A DNA stretch of 64,000 nt from an uncultured Saprospiraceae bacterium (GCA_937926205.1 CALEYL010000043.1:1-64000), one strand, 5' to 3'; positions 54,206 through 63,976 are shown, numbered from the stretch's first letter. The notes: generated by a model not told the origin, from the letters alone. Made by a program: numbers and translations.

Positions 54206-55273
54206 ATGACGAAAATCACGCAACCGGATTACTGGAAGGGTAGGGGCGCGCAGATCAACCCTGCCGGGCCTTACGCACACTTCGTATACGACAGCGAGCC
54301 GGTTGCGGCAGATGAAGATGACCGGAGTTTGAAAACGGAATACCTCGAAGTACACCCCAAAACCATTCTGAACAAGGTGGACAGCCCGGATATTGGCATG
54401 GGATATTCCATGAATCCTTACCAGGGCTGCGAGCATGGTTGTGTTTATTGTTATGCCAGAAACACCCATCCATATTGGGGGTACAGCGCCGGAATGGAGT
54501 TTGAACAAAAAATCCTGTACAAACTGAATGCAGCAGCTTTGCTGGAGGAAAAAATCCGAAAGCCCAATTGGGAACCGATGCCGGTGATGCTTTCCGGCAA
54601 TACGGATTGTTACCAGCCCATTGAAAAAAAATTAAAACTCACCCGGCAAATTCTGGAAGTGCTTTGGAAACACCGCCATCCGGTTGGGATCATCACCAAA
54701 AACAGCCTGATTCTGAGAGATCTGGATTTTTTGACGCAGATGGCAGCCTGTCAGCTGGTTAAAGTTTCCATTTCGGTCACGACACTGGATGAATCATTGC
54801 GTCGGGTACTGGAACCCAGAACGGCTTCTGTAAAGAGCCGGCTCAGTACCATTCGAACCCTGTCACAGCATGGAATTCCGGTAAATGTGATGCTGGCGCC
54901 TATTATTCCCGGCCTCAACGACCACGAAATACTGGAAATGGCTAAGGCGGTATCCGAAGCCGGCGCTTCCTCCATTTATTATACCGTGGTGCGGCTGAAC
55001 GGGGATGTGGGTGAAATTTTTGAAGACTGGGTTCGCAAAAACATGCCAGATCGGGCGGATCGGGTCCTGAACAGGATTCGGGATTGCCATGGCGGTCAAC
55101 TCAACGACAGCAGGTTTAAGACCAGGATGACCGGAGAAGGCAACATCGCAGAAATGATCCGGCAGCAATACGAATTGGCGAAACGCCTGTATTTTAAAGA
55201 TAAAACGACACCTTCTTATAATCTGGATTTGTTCCGGCAACTGAAGGCGCCTGCGCAGTTGAGCTTGTTTTGA
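54206..55273 (+). CDS. PA0069-family radical SAM protein
   Basis: This 355-aa protein has the iron-sulfur motif CEHGCVYCYAR (Cx3Cx2C) near residue 76, with NPYQGCEHG before it, and a SPL-like barrel with SGNTDCYQPIE near 131. This is the pattern of the PA0069/spore photoproduct lyase-like group of radical SAM proteins, whose substrate is unknown. Divergent from the TRAP gene; the shared promoter lies in the 80-bp gap. Confidence 0.88.
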   Translation: MTKITQPDYWKGRGAQINPAGPYAHFVYDSEPVAADEDDRSLKTEYLEVHPKTILNKVDSPDIGMGYSMNPYQGCEHGCVYCYARNTHPYWGYSAGMEFEQKILYKLNAAALLEEKIRKPNWEPMPVMLSGNTDCYQPIEKKLKLTRQILEVLWKHRHPVGIITKNSLILRDLDFLTQMAACQLVKVSISVTTLDESLRRVLEPRTASVKSRLSTIRTLSQHGIPVNVMLAPIIPGLNDHEILEMAKAVSEAGASSIYYTVVRLNGDVGEIFEDWVRKNMPDRADRVLNRIRDCHGGQLNDSRFKTRMTGEGNIAEMIRQQYELAKRLYFKDKTTPSYNLDLFRQLKAPAQLSLF

Positions 55274-55296
55274 AATAAAGTGGACCGATATTGGGT

Positions 55297-55638
55297 TTAT
55301 GCTACGGCAAATTCGGTATATTGACGATGGTAATCAGGGTAATAAGCCAGAACGATCTCGTGTTTTTCTATACCTTTTTCCAATAATAAATTGGCGAAGC
55401 CATCTTCTGTATTGTCTTCCTGTATCCAAATTTTGCCATCGGTTATATCCGCATGGAAAATAACATAGTAGATGCGTTCATCTTCTTCCCAGCCGACGGC
55501 TAGGAGTTGGTATTTGTCACGCTTTTCATCTGTAAGCAATTGATAGGCAACTTTAGGTAAGTTGGCCCCGGAAAGATATTCGGCATATTCACTCATACAC
55601 TGAATGATCGATTGGCGAAGAAAATTTATTCTATCCAT
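55297..55638 (-). CDS. xisI: XisI-like protein
   Basis: This 113-aa protein matches XisI: an N-terminal helix with YAEY, YQLLAVGWEEDERIYYVIFH, and the terminal LAYYPDYHRQYTEFAVA motif. XisI was first described as a control factor for excision of the fdxN element in cyanobacteria and occurs with XisH as a transferred pair elsewhere. Its start overlaps the xisH stop by 13 bp. Confidence 0.88.
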   Translation of the reverse strand: MDRINFLRQSIIQCMSEYAEYLSGANLPKVAYQLLTDEKRDKYQLLAVGWEEDERIYYVIFHADITDGKIWIQEDNTEDGFANLLLEKGIEKHEIVLAYYPDYHRQYTEFAVA

Positions 55639-56042
55639 GTTGTGATAGACTTCTGATTGGTGTTATATAAAATGAATTTCATATTCAGGTCATGTATAAC
55701 CTCTTTTGCCCATTCAAACTTAATAATCCTGCTAAAAACAAAATCAGGTAATGCGACATAAAGTGTTCTTTCAGAATTACTTATCATAAGTATTTTACGA
55801 TAAACATAGAACTGCCCAACAGCTAGTAAAAAATCATGCAGTATAGAAATATGCACAAAACTTTTTACTTCCACGGCTATACGACTTTTCCCTTTTTCAG
55901 CAGTAATTATCTTTTCGGCGCCAATATCAGTTTGCAAACCGCCTTCTTTACGATGGTGCAGTGGAAAAGGATCGTGTGTGATTATCCACCCCTCATTCTC
56001 CAGTGCATCTCTGACAAGGGTATGAAAAATATCTCTAGCCAC
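55626..56042 (-). CDS. xisH: XisH-like protein
   Basis: This 138-aa protein starts at GTG 56042 (ARDIFHTLVRDALENEGW), the usual XisH N-terminus and length. GWIITHDPFPL, DIGAEKIITAEKGKSRIAVE and VKSF form a PD-(D/E)XK-like nuclease core. In cyanobacteria XisH acts with XisI in excision. Here the pair lies outside the integrative element with no fdxN-type element nearby, so its role is open. The upstream TTG at 56063 is rejected as a start. Confidence 0.87.
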   Translation of the reverse strand: MARDIFHTLVRDALENEGWIITHDPFPLHHRKEGGLQTDIGAEKIITAEKGKSRIAVEVKSFVHISILHDFLLAVGQFYVYRKILMISNSERTLYVALPDFVFSRIIKFEWAKEVIHDLNMKFILYNTNQKSITTWIE

Positions 56043-56106
56043 TCTGATTATTTGACTTACCAAATATAAGCCATCTCCCGCACAATCGCAAGAGACGGCT
56101 TACATC

Positions 56107-56160
56107 TGGCTTCTAAAATCTAAAATCTAATGTCTGGAATCTAACATCCAGCGTCTGGCA
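56107..56160. repeat. Low-complexity tctaaaatctaa intergenic repeat
   Basis: Variants of tctaaaatc and tctaatgtctgg recur in tandem here. Related words occur at 58842-58885 and, more loosely, before 62362 (caaatcatc repeats). They appear only in chromosomal intergenic spaces, not in the element. Confidence 0.5.
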
Positions 56161-56170
56161 TCTCCCAGAA

Positions 56171-57253
56171 TCATGCATTCCGCCCAATACAATCCAGGTC
56201 TTCAAACGCATGTTTCAATCTGGCGATGAAGCTTTCTTCACCTGCGCGCAGCCATTTGCGTGGATCGTAGTAGTTTTTGTTGGGCTTGTCGCTGCCTTCC
56301 GGGTTGCCTATTTGCGATTGCATGTAGCCGCGGTTGGCTTCGTAGTAGTTGCGGATGCCATCCCAGAATGCCCACTGCATGTCGGTATCGATGTTCATTT
56401 TTACAGCGCCATAGCGGATGGCTTCGCGGATTTCTTCGCGGGAAGATCCTGAGCCGCCATGGAATACGAAATTGATTGGATTGTCGTGTGTGCCGTATTT
56501 TGCTTTGATGTACTCCTGCGAGTTTTTCAGAATCACCGGCTGTAAATGCACATTGCCGGGTTTGTAGACCCCGTGAACATTGCCAAAGGCCGCTGCGATG
56601 GTGAAGCGCTTGCTGATTTTACTGAGGTGTTCATAGGCATAGGCCACTTCTTCCGGTTGGGTATAGAGGCGCGAATTGTCTATCTCTGAATTGTCTACAC
56701 CGTCTTCTTCGCCGCCCGTAACGCCCAATTCGATTTCGAGGGTCATGCCCAGCTTATCCATGCGTTCGAGGTAACGCGCGCAGATTTCCACATTCTCGTG
56801 GAGCGGCTCTTCCGAAAGATCCAGCATGTGCGAGCTATAGAGTGGCTTGCCATGTTGCTCAAAATAACGTTCCCCGTGATCCAGCAACCCGTCTATCCAG
56901 GGGAGTAATTTTTTAGCACAGTGGTCGGTGTGCAGCACTGCGGTCACTCCATAAGCTTCTGCCATGGTGTGAACGTGCATGGCTCCGGAAACGGAACCCA
57001 AAATTGCCGATTGCTGATTTTGGTTAGAAAGGCCTTTTCCCGCAAAAAAGCTGCCGCCGCCATTTGAAAATTGTATGATGACCGGAGAATTTACTTCCCG
57101 TGCCGTTTCCAGTACCGCATTCACAGAGTCGGTGCCTATCACATTAACTGCGGGCATCGCAAAGTCATTTTCGTTCGCATACTGCAGCAGATCTGCCAGT
57201 TCGTCGCCCCAAATGACGCCCGTTTTGAATTTCGTTTTGCCTGTATTGCTCAT
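56171..57253 (-). CDS. fbaA: Fructose-bisphosphate aldolase, class II
   Basis: This 360-aa class IIA zinc aldolase has VLHTDHCAKKL (zinc His and catalytic Asp) near residue 107, HGVYKPGNVHL near 218, and VFHGGSGSSREEI near 255 with a further zinc His. It cleaves fructose-1,6-bisphosphate in glycolysis and runs in reverse in gluconeogenesis. The ATG at 57253 (MSNTGKTKF) is chosen over the longer upstream frame. Confidence 0.93.
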   Translation of the reverse strand: MSNTGKTKFKTGVIWGDELADLLQYANENDFAMPAVNVIGTDSVNAVLETAREVNSPVIIQFSNGGGSFFAGKGLSNQNQQSAILGSVSGAMHVHTMAEAYGVTAVLHTDHCAKKLLPWIDGLLDHGERYFEQHGKPLYSSHMLDLSEEPLHENVEICARYLERMDKLGMTLEIELGVTGGEEDGVDNSEIDNSRLYTQPEEVAYAYEHLSKISKRFTIAAAFGNVHGVYKPGNVHLQPVILKNSQEYIKAKYGTHDNPINFVFHGGSGSSREEIREAIRYGAVKMNIDTDMQWAFWDGIRNYYEANRGYMQSQIGNPEGSDKPNKNYYDPRKWLRAGEESFIARLKHAFEDLDCIGRNA

Positions 57254-57380
57254 GTTATCAACAGAGTTTATTGATGGTGGAAAGATTACTACCGTCACAA
57301 AGGTCTGTCATTGCTATAAAAATGTGAAACAAACTTCTATTTTTGCGTCGCTTTTTTTCAAACATTCACAAAAACAAGCA

Positions 57381-58076
57381 ATGGCAACCAGGAAGAGCAA
57401 TCAGAAGAAAGGAGACGAAACGCTGTTAGACCTAGTAGAAGTACGCAGTCAGGCCCAGCAATTTCTGGACAAGAACCGCACTTTGGTTTACGGAGTTGTG
57501 GGCGGACTTGTCGTTATCGCATTGGGCATTTTCCTATATAAAAATTTGTATGCTGATCCGCGCCAGCGCGACGCAGTGGAGCAAATGTTCCAGGCTCAGG
57601 TACAGTTCGAAAAGGATTCCTTTAAATTAGCCCTGACCAACCCGGGTGGTGGTTACAGTGGCTTTTTGGATGTGATAGACAACTATGGCGGATCCAAAGC
57701 AGCAAACCTGTCCAAGTATTATGCCGGCATTTGCTATCTGCACCTCGGCCAATTCGACGCAGCCATTTCCTATCTGGAAGATTTCAGCGCGGCTGGTGAA
57801 GTAACCCCGGCGATGAAAGCCGGTGCTTTGGGCGACGCATATGCGGAAAAAGGAGATTTGGCAAAAGCCATGACCCAGTACCAGAAGGCAGCGAAGGAAA
57901 CAAAAAATGAGGTGATCGCGCCGTACTACCTCAAAAAGATTGGCATGTTGCACGAAAAGAACGGCAATCTGGCAGAAGCCAAAGCTGCTTATGAGTCGAT
58001 TAAAAACGACTATTCCAGTTCTGCTGCCGCTGCTGACATCGAGAAATACATCATTCGTGTTTCAGACGGGCAGTAA
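57381..58076 (+). CDS. Membrane-anchored TPR protein, YfgM-like
   Basis: This 231-aa protein has a charged N-terminus, one transmembrane helix (about 39-58) and four TPR-like repeats (such as AKYYAGICYLHLGQFDAAISY). This layout matches YfgM-type and related Bacteroidota tetratricopeptide proteins that act as periplasmic scaffolds. A TATTTTTG box at 57338 with TTG at 57311 (24-nt spacer) is a possible promoter. The longer upstream frame overlaps fbaA and is rejected. Confidence 0.8.
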   Translation: MATRKSNQKKGDETLLDLVEVRSQAQQFLDKNRTLVYGVVGGLVVIALGIFLYKNLYADPRQRDAVEQMFQAQVQFEKDSFKLALTNPGGGYSGFLDVIDNYGGSKAANLSKYYAGICYLHLGQFDAAISYLEDFSAAGEVTPAMKAGALGDAYAEKGDLAKAMTQYQKAAKETKNEVIAPYYLKKIGMLHEKNGNLAEAKAAYESIKNDYSSSAAAADIEKYIIRVSDGQ

Positions 58077-58124
58077 CAGGGCACGCACAATGAAATAAAA
58101 AAGCAGCTAATGTTTTCTGCTGCT

Positions 58125-58157
58125 ATGAGCCACTTCTGGTTTTCGGGAGTGGCTCAT
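58125..58157 (+). terminator. Hairpin terminator after the TPR gene
   Basis: atgagccact (58125-58134) and agtggctcat (58148-58157) pair perfectly around a 13-nt loop, followed shortly by a T-rich stretch (tttatgctttttg). Preceded by a smaller agcag/ctgct hairpin. Confidence 0.6.
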
Positions 58158-58268
58158 GTCGTTTATGCTTTTTGAAAGAAAATCTCCGGCTACCTTTCAA
58201 TTTCCTTCCCGGTATTCTATTACATTTACGAGCAAATACACTTTATTTAACCAAATAAAAATTTATCG

Positions 58269-58763
58269 ATGAAAAAGCAAGCACTTTTTAGTCTGTTGAC
58301 TGCAGTATTTGCCCTTTTGTCTTTAAGCGCAAATGCTCAAATTTGTCCCAAGGGCGCCATTATGTTGGGCGGTAGTGCCGGCGTAACTTCTGTCAGCAAT
58401 GATGGGGATTCCAATGTTTCCTTTTTTCTGTCGCCAACTGCCGGTTTTTTCGTGGCAGATGATCTGGCCGTTGGAGCAAATATCAGCGTTGCGGCTTCCG
58501 AAGGATTTTCCCAATTTGGCATTGGCCCCTTTGCCCGCTATTATTTTTTGAAGGGCTTGTTTGCTCAGGCAGGATTAGACTTTACCAGCACTAAATTTGA
58601 CGGATTTGACAGTGACAGTTCAACCCGTTTTAATGTTGGAGTCGGATATTCTGTTTTCCTGAACGATGGGGTTGCGTTGGAACCTGGACTGGTTTTTGAT
58701 TTTGGTGAAGGCATTACAGTCATTGCCTTGACGATAGGCGTGCAGGCTTTTCTGCATCGTTGA
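58269..58763 (+). CDS. Small outer-membrane beta-barrel protein
   Basis: This 164-aa protein has a Sec signal peptide (cleavage near residue 22, SANAQ). The remainder is alternating beta strands with aromatic girdles (GIGPFARYYFL, TRFNVGVGYSVFL) and a C-terminal Phe-Leu-His-Arg. It resembles small OmpA/OmpW-type barrels of Bacteroidota. No specific substrate is apparent. Confidence 0.78.
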   Translation: MKKQALFSLLTAVFALLSLSANAQICPKGAIMLGGSAGVTSVSNDGDSNVSFFLSPTAGFFVADDLAVGANISVAASEGFSQFGIGPFARYYFLKGLFAQAGLDFTSTKFDGFDSDSSTRFNVGVGYSVFLNDGVALEPGLVFDFGEGITVIALTIGVQAFLHR

Positions 58764-58898
58764 TTCAGACGATTCAATCCTACATCATATACAGATAGAG
58801 CTGCTTGCACGGTACAAGGCAGCTCTGCCTGTCTTTAGGCTTCAATCTAATGTCTCAAGTCTAATATCTTATATCTAAAGTCTCACATCTTAGAAAAC

Positions 58899-61800
58899 AT
58901 GAAGGCGATCAGCCAGGCCACCGCGCTCCTCCTTTACCGCGAGTTAGAAAAAATTGCGGCACGTGCTGATAAGGACATTGCCATCAGGATGGGGGAGGCA
59001 CATCGCCTGTTTTTGATTGTACTGCTTGAGGCCACCAAAGCCGAACGTCTTCAATTTGCTACCCTGTTTGCACGCCTGGCCTTCATTTGCCACAAATGGC
59101 AATTGGATAAACGACTGCAGTATTATCTGCACACCTTCCGGAAATATGCCCCAACGCAGCAGGACAAATTTCCACCCGACGATTTGTGGCGCCTGGGTTT
59201 GAAAGCGACCGCTGTTGCGCTGGAAGCTTTATCAGATACCGAAATTCCTGCGACCCTGGCCGGAGAATTGCCTACGGATTGGCCCCTCGATTTCGCTCCC
59301 CAGGCGATTCGGTCGTTTCGAAGCAAAGTCAGGGTACTTGTTCTGGATGACGATGCTGAAAATGCACAGTTGATCGTGCGTGATGAAGAGGCGCCGGAGG
59401 AAATCACCAGGGTACAATACCATATTTCTGACCGCAATGAACCCTTTACTGCAGGAATCAAAAGCTTGCGCAGTGTTTTTGGCTTTCCTGTAGCGATTAA
59501 TCTTCTGGATGTCGAAATCGGTGCAGACGGGCTCTATCGTCCTCGTGCTTTTGTTTTTTTGCCCGACCATTTGATGGATGTCTCCACCATTGCGAATTGC
59601 GTGCAGGATGGCAGTCCATTCCCGTGGCAGTATCTGCTGGACAAATTTTTGCCCAAAGAAACGACGCCCAGTCTTATGCTGGGAAACATCGCCAATTTTT
59701 ATTTGGATGAACTGATTACCCAACCTGATACGACCTATGCAGCGCTAAAAAGCCGGGTCTTCAAACTCAATCCCCTCGGCTTTTGCCTTTTCAATGATCG
59801 GGAAGTAAGTGACATGATGGGCCTGTCGCAGAGACATTATTCTAACCTGAGACTTGTGCTGGAGCAAGCATTTGCTGAACAGGATATTACAGCCTCAGAT
59901 TGCCTTGTGGAGCCTTCGTTTTATTCCGAAACTTATGGCCTGCAGGGCCGCCTCGACGTTTTTTACCGGCAATCGGAAGGCGCACAACCCCGCACGGCAA
60001 TCGTGGAATTAAAAAGTGGGAAGATATTCAAACCCAACGTATACGGCATCAACCATAGCCATTTTACACAAACCCTGTTGTATGACCTGTTGGTGCGTTC
60101 AACTTTTGGCGTTCCTCCCGATCCTTTGTGTTATATCCTGTATTCAGGTATGGAGGATCGCCCGCTTCGTTATGCCCCAACGGTAAAAGTGCAGCAATAC
60201 GAAGCTTTGCAATTGCGCAACAGCATGCTGCGCTTAGAATATGAATTGGCGGCACTGGGTGTCGGAGAAAAGCCTTTACTGGAGCAGGGAAGGCGCCTGT
60301 TTGGAAAATTGAATGCTGAGTTGTGCCCCGGCAATCAGGTTTTTGTGTTGCGCAACCTGAATGCTTTTTCAGGCGTGTACGAAGGCATGAACGCGCTGGA
60401 AAAAAAATATTTCATTGCTTTTGCCGGATTCATTGCACGGGAACACCGCCTTGCCAAAACGGGCATTGAAGGGGTGGAGAACCTGAATGGACAGGCCATG
60501 TTGTGGCTGAATTCCGGCGAACAGAAGCGCGAAAATTTTGAAATCCTTGATTACCTGGAAATACGAGTCAACAAAGCAGGGGAAGAAGAACCGCTGCTGG
60601 GACTTGCCAGGACCGCCCGAACGTCTGAACTGGCAAATTTTCGGGTAGGAGACATTGCCGTGCTATATCCGGGCCACGAGATGGACGACCAGGCTGCCCT
60701 CCGCAATCAGGTACTTAAATGTACCATCGTGGAGATCGGGCGCGAACAAATCCAGGTGCGGCTACGGGCGCGGCAACGCAACGCACAACTGTTGGAAAAA
60801 ATGCCTTTCTGGAACATTGAACACGACCTTTTAGACAGTAGTTTCAATGCTCAATATCGGGGCTTGTTTGAATTTGCCGGCACGGCTCGCGCCAAAAAAG
60901 AATTGTTGCTGGGCTTGCGGGCGCCGGAAAAGGGCGGCGCAAATGTATCGGTGCAGGAACAGCCGGGCATGACATCCGAACAAGCCGCTATTTTTCAGAA
61001 AATACTGGATTCAAAGGACTATTTTCTGTTGTGGGGCCCACCCGGAACTGGTAAAACCAGCGTTATGCTGCGCAACATGGTGGCGCATTTTTTTGAGCAC
61101 ACTAATGAAAACCTCCTTGTTTTGGCTTACACCAATCGTGCTGTGGATGAAATTTGTGAAGCCATTGAAAGCATTGGAGAACACATGCGCGAAAATTACC
61201 TTCGGATAGGCTCCCGCTATGCCACCGAAGCGCGTTATGCAGAAAGATTGTTGGAGGCAAATATTGAAAAAGTGAGCACCCGTGCAGCTCTCAAAGATTT
61301 AATTAATAACTGCCGCATTCTCGTGGGTACGGTAGCGTCAGTAGCAGGGAAACCGGAATTGTTTCAATTGAAATCATTTGACCGGGCCATTATCGATGAA
61401 GCTTCCCAGATTCTTGAACCTTCCCTTGTCGGTCTGTTACCGCATTTTCCATGGTTTGCCCTCATTGGAGACCACAAACAATTGCCTGCAGTAGTGGCGC
61501 AGGAAGAAACCCTCTCTGCGGTTCAGGACGAGGATTTGCGGGCCATCGGACTCAATAACCTGCGGCAGTCACTTTTCGAGCGACTGTTCAGGCGCTGCCT
61601 TGAAAATGACTGGAAACATGCTTTTGCACAACTGAGCCACCAGGGGCGCATGCACGAAGCCATTATGGATTTTCCCAATCGATTTTTTTATGACAAAACG
61701 CTGCGGGTGCTTCCTCAGGGAGTTTGGGGACATGAACGTCAGGTAGCTCCTCTGGCGGAGCAAACGGTTGATCCGGACTGGCGTGCTGTTCTATTAAACA

Positions 61801-62279
61801 CCCGCGCTCTATTTATTCCAACACCGATTGATGAAAATGGGGCCCTGAGGAAAGTAAATGTTTTTGAATCCGAACTCGTTGCAGAACTGATCCATTACCT
61901 TTTCGGGCATTTTGCGACAAGCGGTAAACCGTTTCACAGCGGAAGCATCGGTGTGATTACCCCGTATCGCGCACAAATAGCCCGAATCCGCCAAACCCTG
62001 ACCGAAAGTGGGTTTGATCCGGACCAGATCACCGTGGATACCGTTGAACGCTACCAGGGCGGCGCACGCGATATCATCATTATTTCTTTGTGTACGAATA
62101 CTTTGAGCCAGCTGAATATCCTGAGCGCCTTGTCGGATGAAGGCATTGACCGCAAACTGAATGTAGCGCTGACCAGGGCACGGGAGCAACTCATTATTCT
62201 TGGCAACCGGGAATTGCTGGAGCACAGTGCGATTTACCGGGAATTGATTGGATTTTGTACGATTGTTAACCCTTCCTGA
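58899..62279 (+). CDS. Dna2-like nuclease-helicase (SF1B)
   Basis: This 1126-aa protein has a RecB/Cas4-type nuclease domain (about 340-450: GLQGRLDVFYR, then AIVELKSGK as the D...ExK core) followed by an SF1 Upf1/Dna2-type helicase. Helicase motifs are WGPPGTGKTS near 711, IDEASQILEPS near 831, GDHKQLPAVV near 857, and the terminal VNVALTRAREQLIILGN-type end. In eukaryotes Dna2 processes flaps and ends. Bacterial proteins with this order are widespread but less studied. Preceded by a tctaa-type repeat; stands alone on the chromosome side. Confidence 0.83.
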   Translation: MKAISQATALLLYRELEKIAARADKDIAIRMGEAHRLFLIVLLEATKAERLQFATLFARLAFICHKWQLDKRLQYYLHTFRKYAPTQQDKFPPDDLWRLGLKATAVALEALSDTEIPATLAGELPTDWPLDFAPQAIRSFRSKVRVLVLDDDAENAQLIVRDEEAPEEITRVQYHISDRNEPFTAGIKSLRSVFGFPVAINLLDVEIGADGLYRPRAFVFLPDHLMDVSTIANCVQDGSPFPWQYLLDKFLPKETTPSLMLGNIANFYLDELITQPDTTYAALKSRVFKLNPLGFCLFNDREVSDMMGLSQRHYSNLRLVLEQAFAEQDITASDCLVEPSFYSETYGLQGRLDVFYRQSEGAQPRTAIVELKSGKIFKPNVYGINHSHFTQTLLYDLLVRSTFGVPPDPLCYILYSGMEDRPLRYAPTVKVQQYEALQLRNSMLRLEYELAALGVGEKPLLEQGRRLFGKLNAELCPGNQVFVLRNLNAFSGVYEGMNALEKKYFIAFAGFIAREHRLAKTGIEGVENLNGQAMLWLNSGEQKRENFEILDYLEIRVNKAGEEEPLLGLARTARTSELANFRVGDIAVLYPGHEMDDQAALRNQVLKCTIVEIGREQIQVRLRARQRNAQLLEKMPFWNIEHDLLDSSFNAQYRGLFEFAGTARAKKELLLGLRAPEKGGANVSVQEQPGMTSEQAAIFQKILDSKDYFLLWGPPGTGKTSVMLRNMVAHFFEHTNENLLVLAYTNRAVDEICEAIESIGEHMRENYLRIGSRYATEARYAERLLEANIEKVSTRAALKDLINNCRILVGTVASVAGKPELFQLKSFDRAIIDEASQILEPSLVGLLPHFPWFALIGDHKQLPAVVAQEETLSAVQDEDLRAIGLNNLRQSLFERLFRRCLENDWKHAFAQLSHQGRMHEAIMDFPNRFFYDKTLRVLPQGVWGHERQVAPLAEQTVDPDWRAVLLNTRALFIPTPIDENGALRKVNVFESELVAELIHYLFGHFATSGKPFHSGSIGVITPYRAQIARIRQTLTESGFDPDQITVDTVERYQGGARDIIIISLCTNTLSQLNILSALSDEGIDRKLNVALTRAREQLIILGNRELLEHSAIYRELIGFCTIVNPS

Positions 62280-62361
62280 TGTTTATGTGTTTATTCCCTG
62301 ATGTGCCTGTAAGACGGCCCACCATTTTCAAATCATCGCATTTTCAAATCATCAAATTAAA

Positions 62362-62937
62362 ATGAACTTCCTCGCACATACTTTTCTTTCCGGAGCCAAT
62401 GAAGGCTGGATAGTCGGCAATTATCTGGGCGACTTTTTGCGGAACAGAGAAGTAGTGGTATTGCCGGAGGACATTCAGGAAGGGGTGCGCCTGCACCGGC
62501 ACATTGATACGTTTACAGATCAGCATCCTGCTGTATTAAAAGGCGTTCGCCGTTTGTACCCGGAACATCACAAATATGCGCCGGTGCTCACAGATATTTA
62601 TTACGATCATTTATTGACGCTAAACTGGGCACAATACAGCCAAGAGCCGCTCCACGAATTTGCAAACCGCGCCTACGAAGTGCTGTTGCGGCATGCCGGG
62701 CTTATGCCGGAGCACGTCAGTGACCGCCTGCAACGTATGATTTCAGACAACTGGTTGTCGAAATACGGCACTTTTGAGGGGCTTGATTTTGCCTTCCGGC
62801 GGATGCAGCTTTTTGTTTCCAAGCCGACGCACCTGGATGGCGCGGTTGACAGCCTGAAACGCCATTTACCGGAATTGCAGGAAGAGTTTGGGCTTTTTTT
62901 TCCTGATCTGATACAATCCGTGAAGGATTTCAAATAA
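62362..62937 (+). CDS. acpH: Acyl carrier protein phosphodiesterase, AcpH type
   Basis: This 191-aa HD-superfamily-like protein has MNFLAHTFLSG, GNYLGDFL near 20 and LHRHIDTFTDQHP near 42, with later YDHLL residues; these match AcpH (DUF479). AcpH removes 4'-phosphopantetheine from holo-ACP. Complete and standard length. Confidence 0.88.
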   Translation: MNFLAHTFLSGANEGWIVGNYLGDFLRNREVVVLPEDIQEGVRLHRHIDTFTDQHPAVLKGVRRLYPEHHKYAPVLTDIYYDHLLTLNWAQYSQEPLHEFANRAYEVLLRHAGLMPEHVSDRLQRMISDNWLSKYGTFEGLDFAFRRMQLFVSKPTHLDGAVDSLKRHLPELQEEFGLFFPDLIQSVKDFK

Positions 62938-63240
62938 TGTCTGTCTTTCGGATCCGATAGCTGCGTTATGTTCGGCTCCAAAATCAGTCATTTATACAAA
63001 TAAACTCCTGATTTTGGAGCCTTCACAAGCCTTGCTCTCGAACCCCAAAGTCCAGACATAGAACTTACGGACTTTCATAATGTCTGTCTTTCGGATCCGA
63101 TAGCTGCGTTATGTTCGGCTCCAAAATTGGTCACAAAACCCCAAAGTCCAGACATAGAACTTACGGACTTTCATAATGTCTGTCTTTCAGATCCGATAGC
63201 TGCGTTACGTTCGATCCCAAAATTGGTCACAAAACACCAA
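62936..63240. repeat. 96-bp tandem repeat, two full units plus a partial
   Basis: A 96-bp unit beginning ccccaaagtccagacata occurs at about 63043-63138 and 63139-63234 with few changes. A partial copy (aatgtctgtctttcggatcc onward) lies at 62936-62985. Units contain agtcc...ggact arms and a tccaaaat-rich half. Located between acpH and porT, in spacer DNA. Confidence 0.8.
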
Positions 63241-63250
63241 ACAGTGATGA

Positions 63251-63976
63251 TTACCCCTCGAAATGCAGCGAAATGGTAAAGGTTCTGGACAAAATCTTGT
63301 CTAAAACAGTAGATTCTTCAATGTTGTCATTGTAAATCAGGATATTACCAATGCCATGAGACATTTTGAACTCCGGAGAAAAGATAAAATAGGGGAAGAA
63401 AAACTGGATGCCTGCCCCGTACTCGAGGGCGAAGTCATTGGGCGCTATTTTTACAATATTATCTGCCTGCCGTGTTCGTGAATCACTGGCCACGTCAAAA
63501 GCGTACTTTACGCCTGCCGTGACAAAGAGCCTGAAATCCCTGTAAGGCGCTGATTTGTATCGAAACTGGAAAGGCATTTCGACGAGCACCTGTTCAATGG
63601 ACCGCTGGCTGAAATTGGCAAAACGGCTATTTTTATCGTAGCGAATGTTTCTTTCCGCAAAAGACAAGGTTGGGGTGAAACGAAAATCGAAGAAATCTCC
63701 AATTTTCAGGTTCGTGACGATACCGAGGTTGAATCCTGGGCCACTAATCCCTTCGATGCCGATGATGGTATCGTTCAGCAAAAATTCTTTCGAACGATAC
63801 GGTTTGAAAGAAGACGTGTTCCTCCCAAGCGTAATGCCGAAGTAGTAAGCCTTTTTTTCAAAGTTGTAGTAATTGTAATTGTTGCCGCCGTTGTAGCGTT
63901 GTGCCGAAGCCATGGATACGACAACAAGCGCAGTGAACAGCGCCAACATTATTTTTTTGCCACGTAAATGGAACAT
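63251..63976 (-). CDS. porT: PorT-family outer-membrane protein (type IX secretion)
   Basis: This 241-aa beta-barrel has a signal peptide (ALFTALVVVSMASA near residue 12, cleavage at SAQ). The body matches PorT: KKAYYFGITLGRN near 42, FTPTLSFAERNIRY near 101, and a terminal strand ending in SLHFEG. PorT is needed for type IX secretion and gliding in Bacteroidota. The start is the ATG at 63976; the gene is complete at the window edge. Confidence 0.85.
   Translation of the reverse strand: MFHLRGKKIMLALFTALVVVSMASAQRYNGGNNYNYYNFEKKAYYFGITLGRNTSSFKPYRSKEFLLNDTIIGIEGISGPGFNLGIVTNLKIGDFFDFRFTPTLSFAERNIRYDKNSRFANFSQRSIEQVLVEMPFQFRYKSAPYRDFRLFVTAGVKYAFDVASDSRTRQADNIVKIAPNDFALEYGAGIQFFFPYFIFSPEFKMSHGIGNILIYNDNIEESTVLDKILSRTFTISLHFEG

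Noticed and set aside
57075..57380. Longer start for the TPR protein gene
   Set aside because: The extension lies antisense to fbaA, and the ATG at 57381 gives a normal N-terminus followed by a membrane helix.
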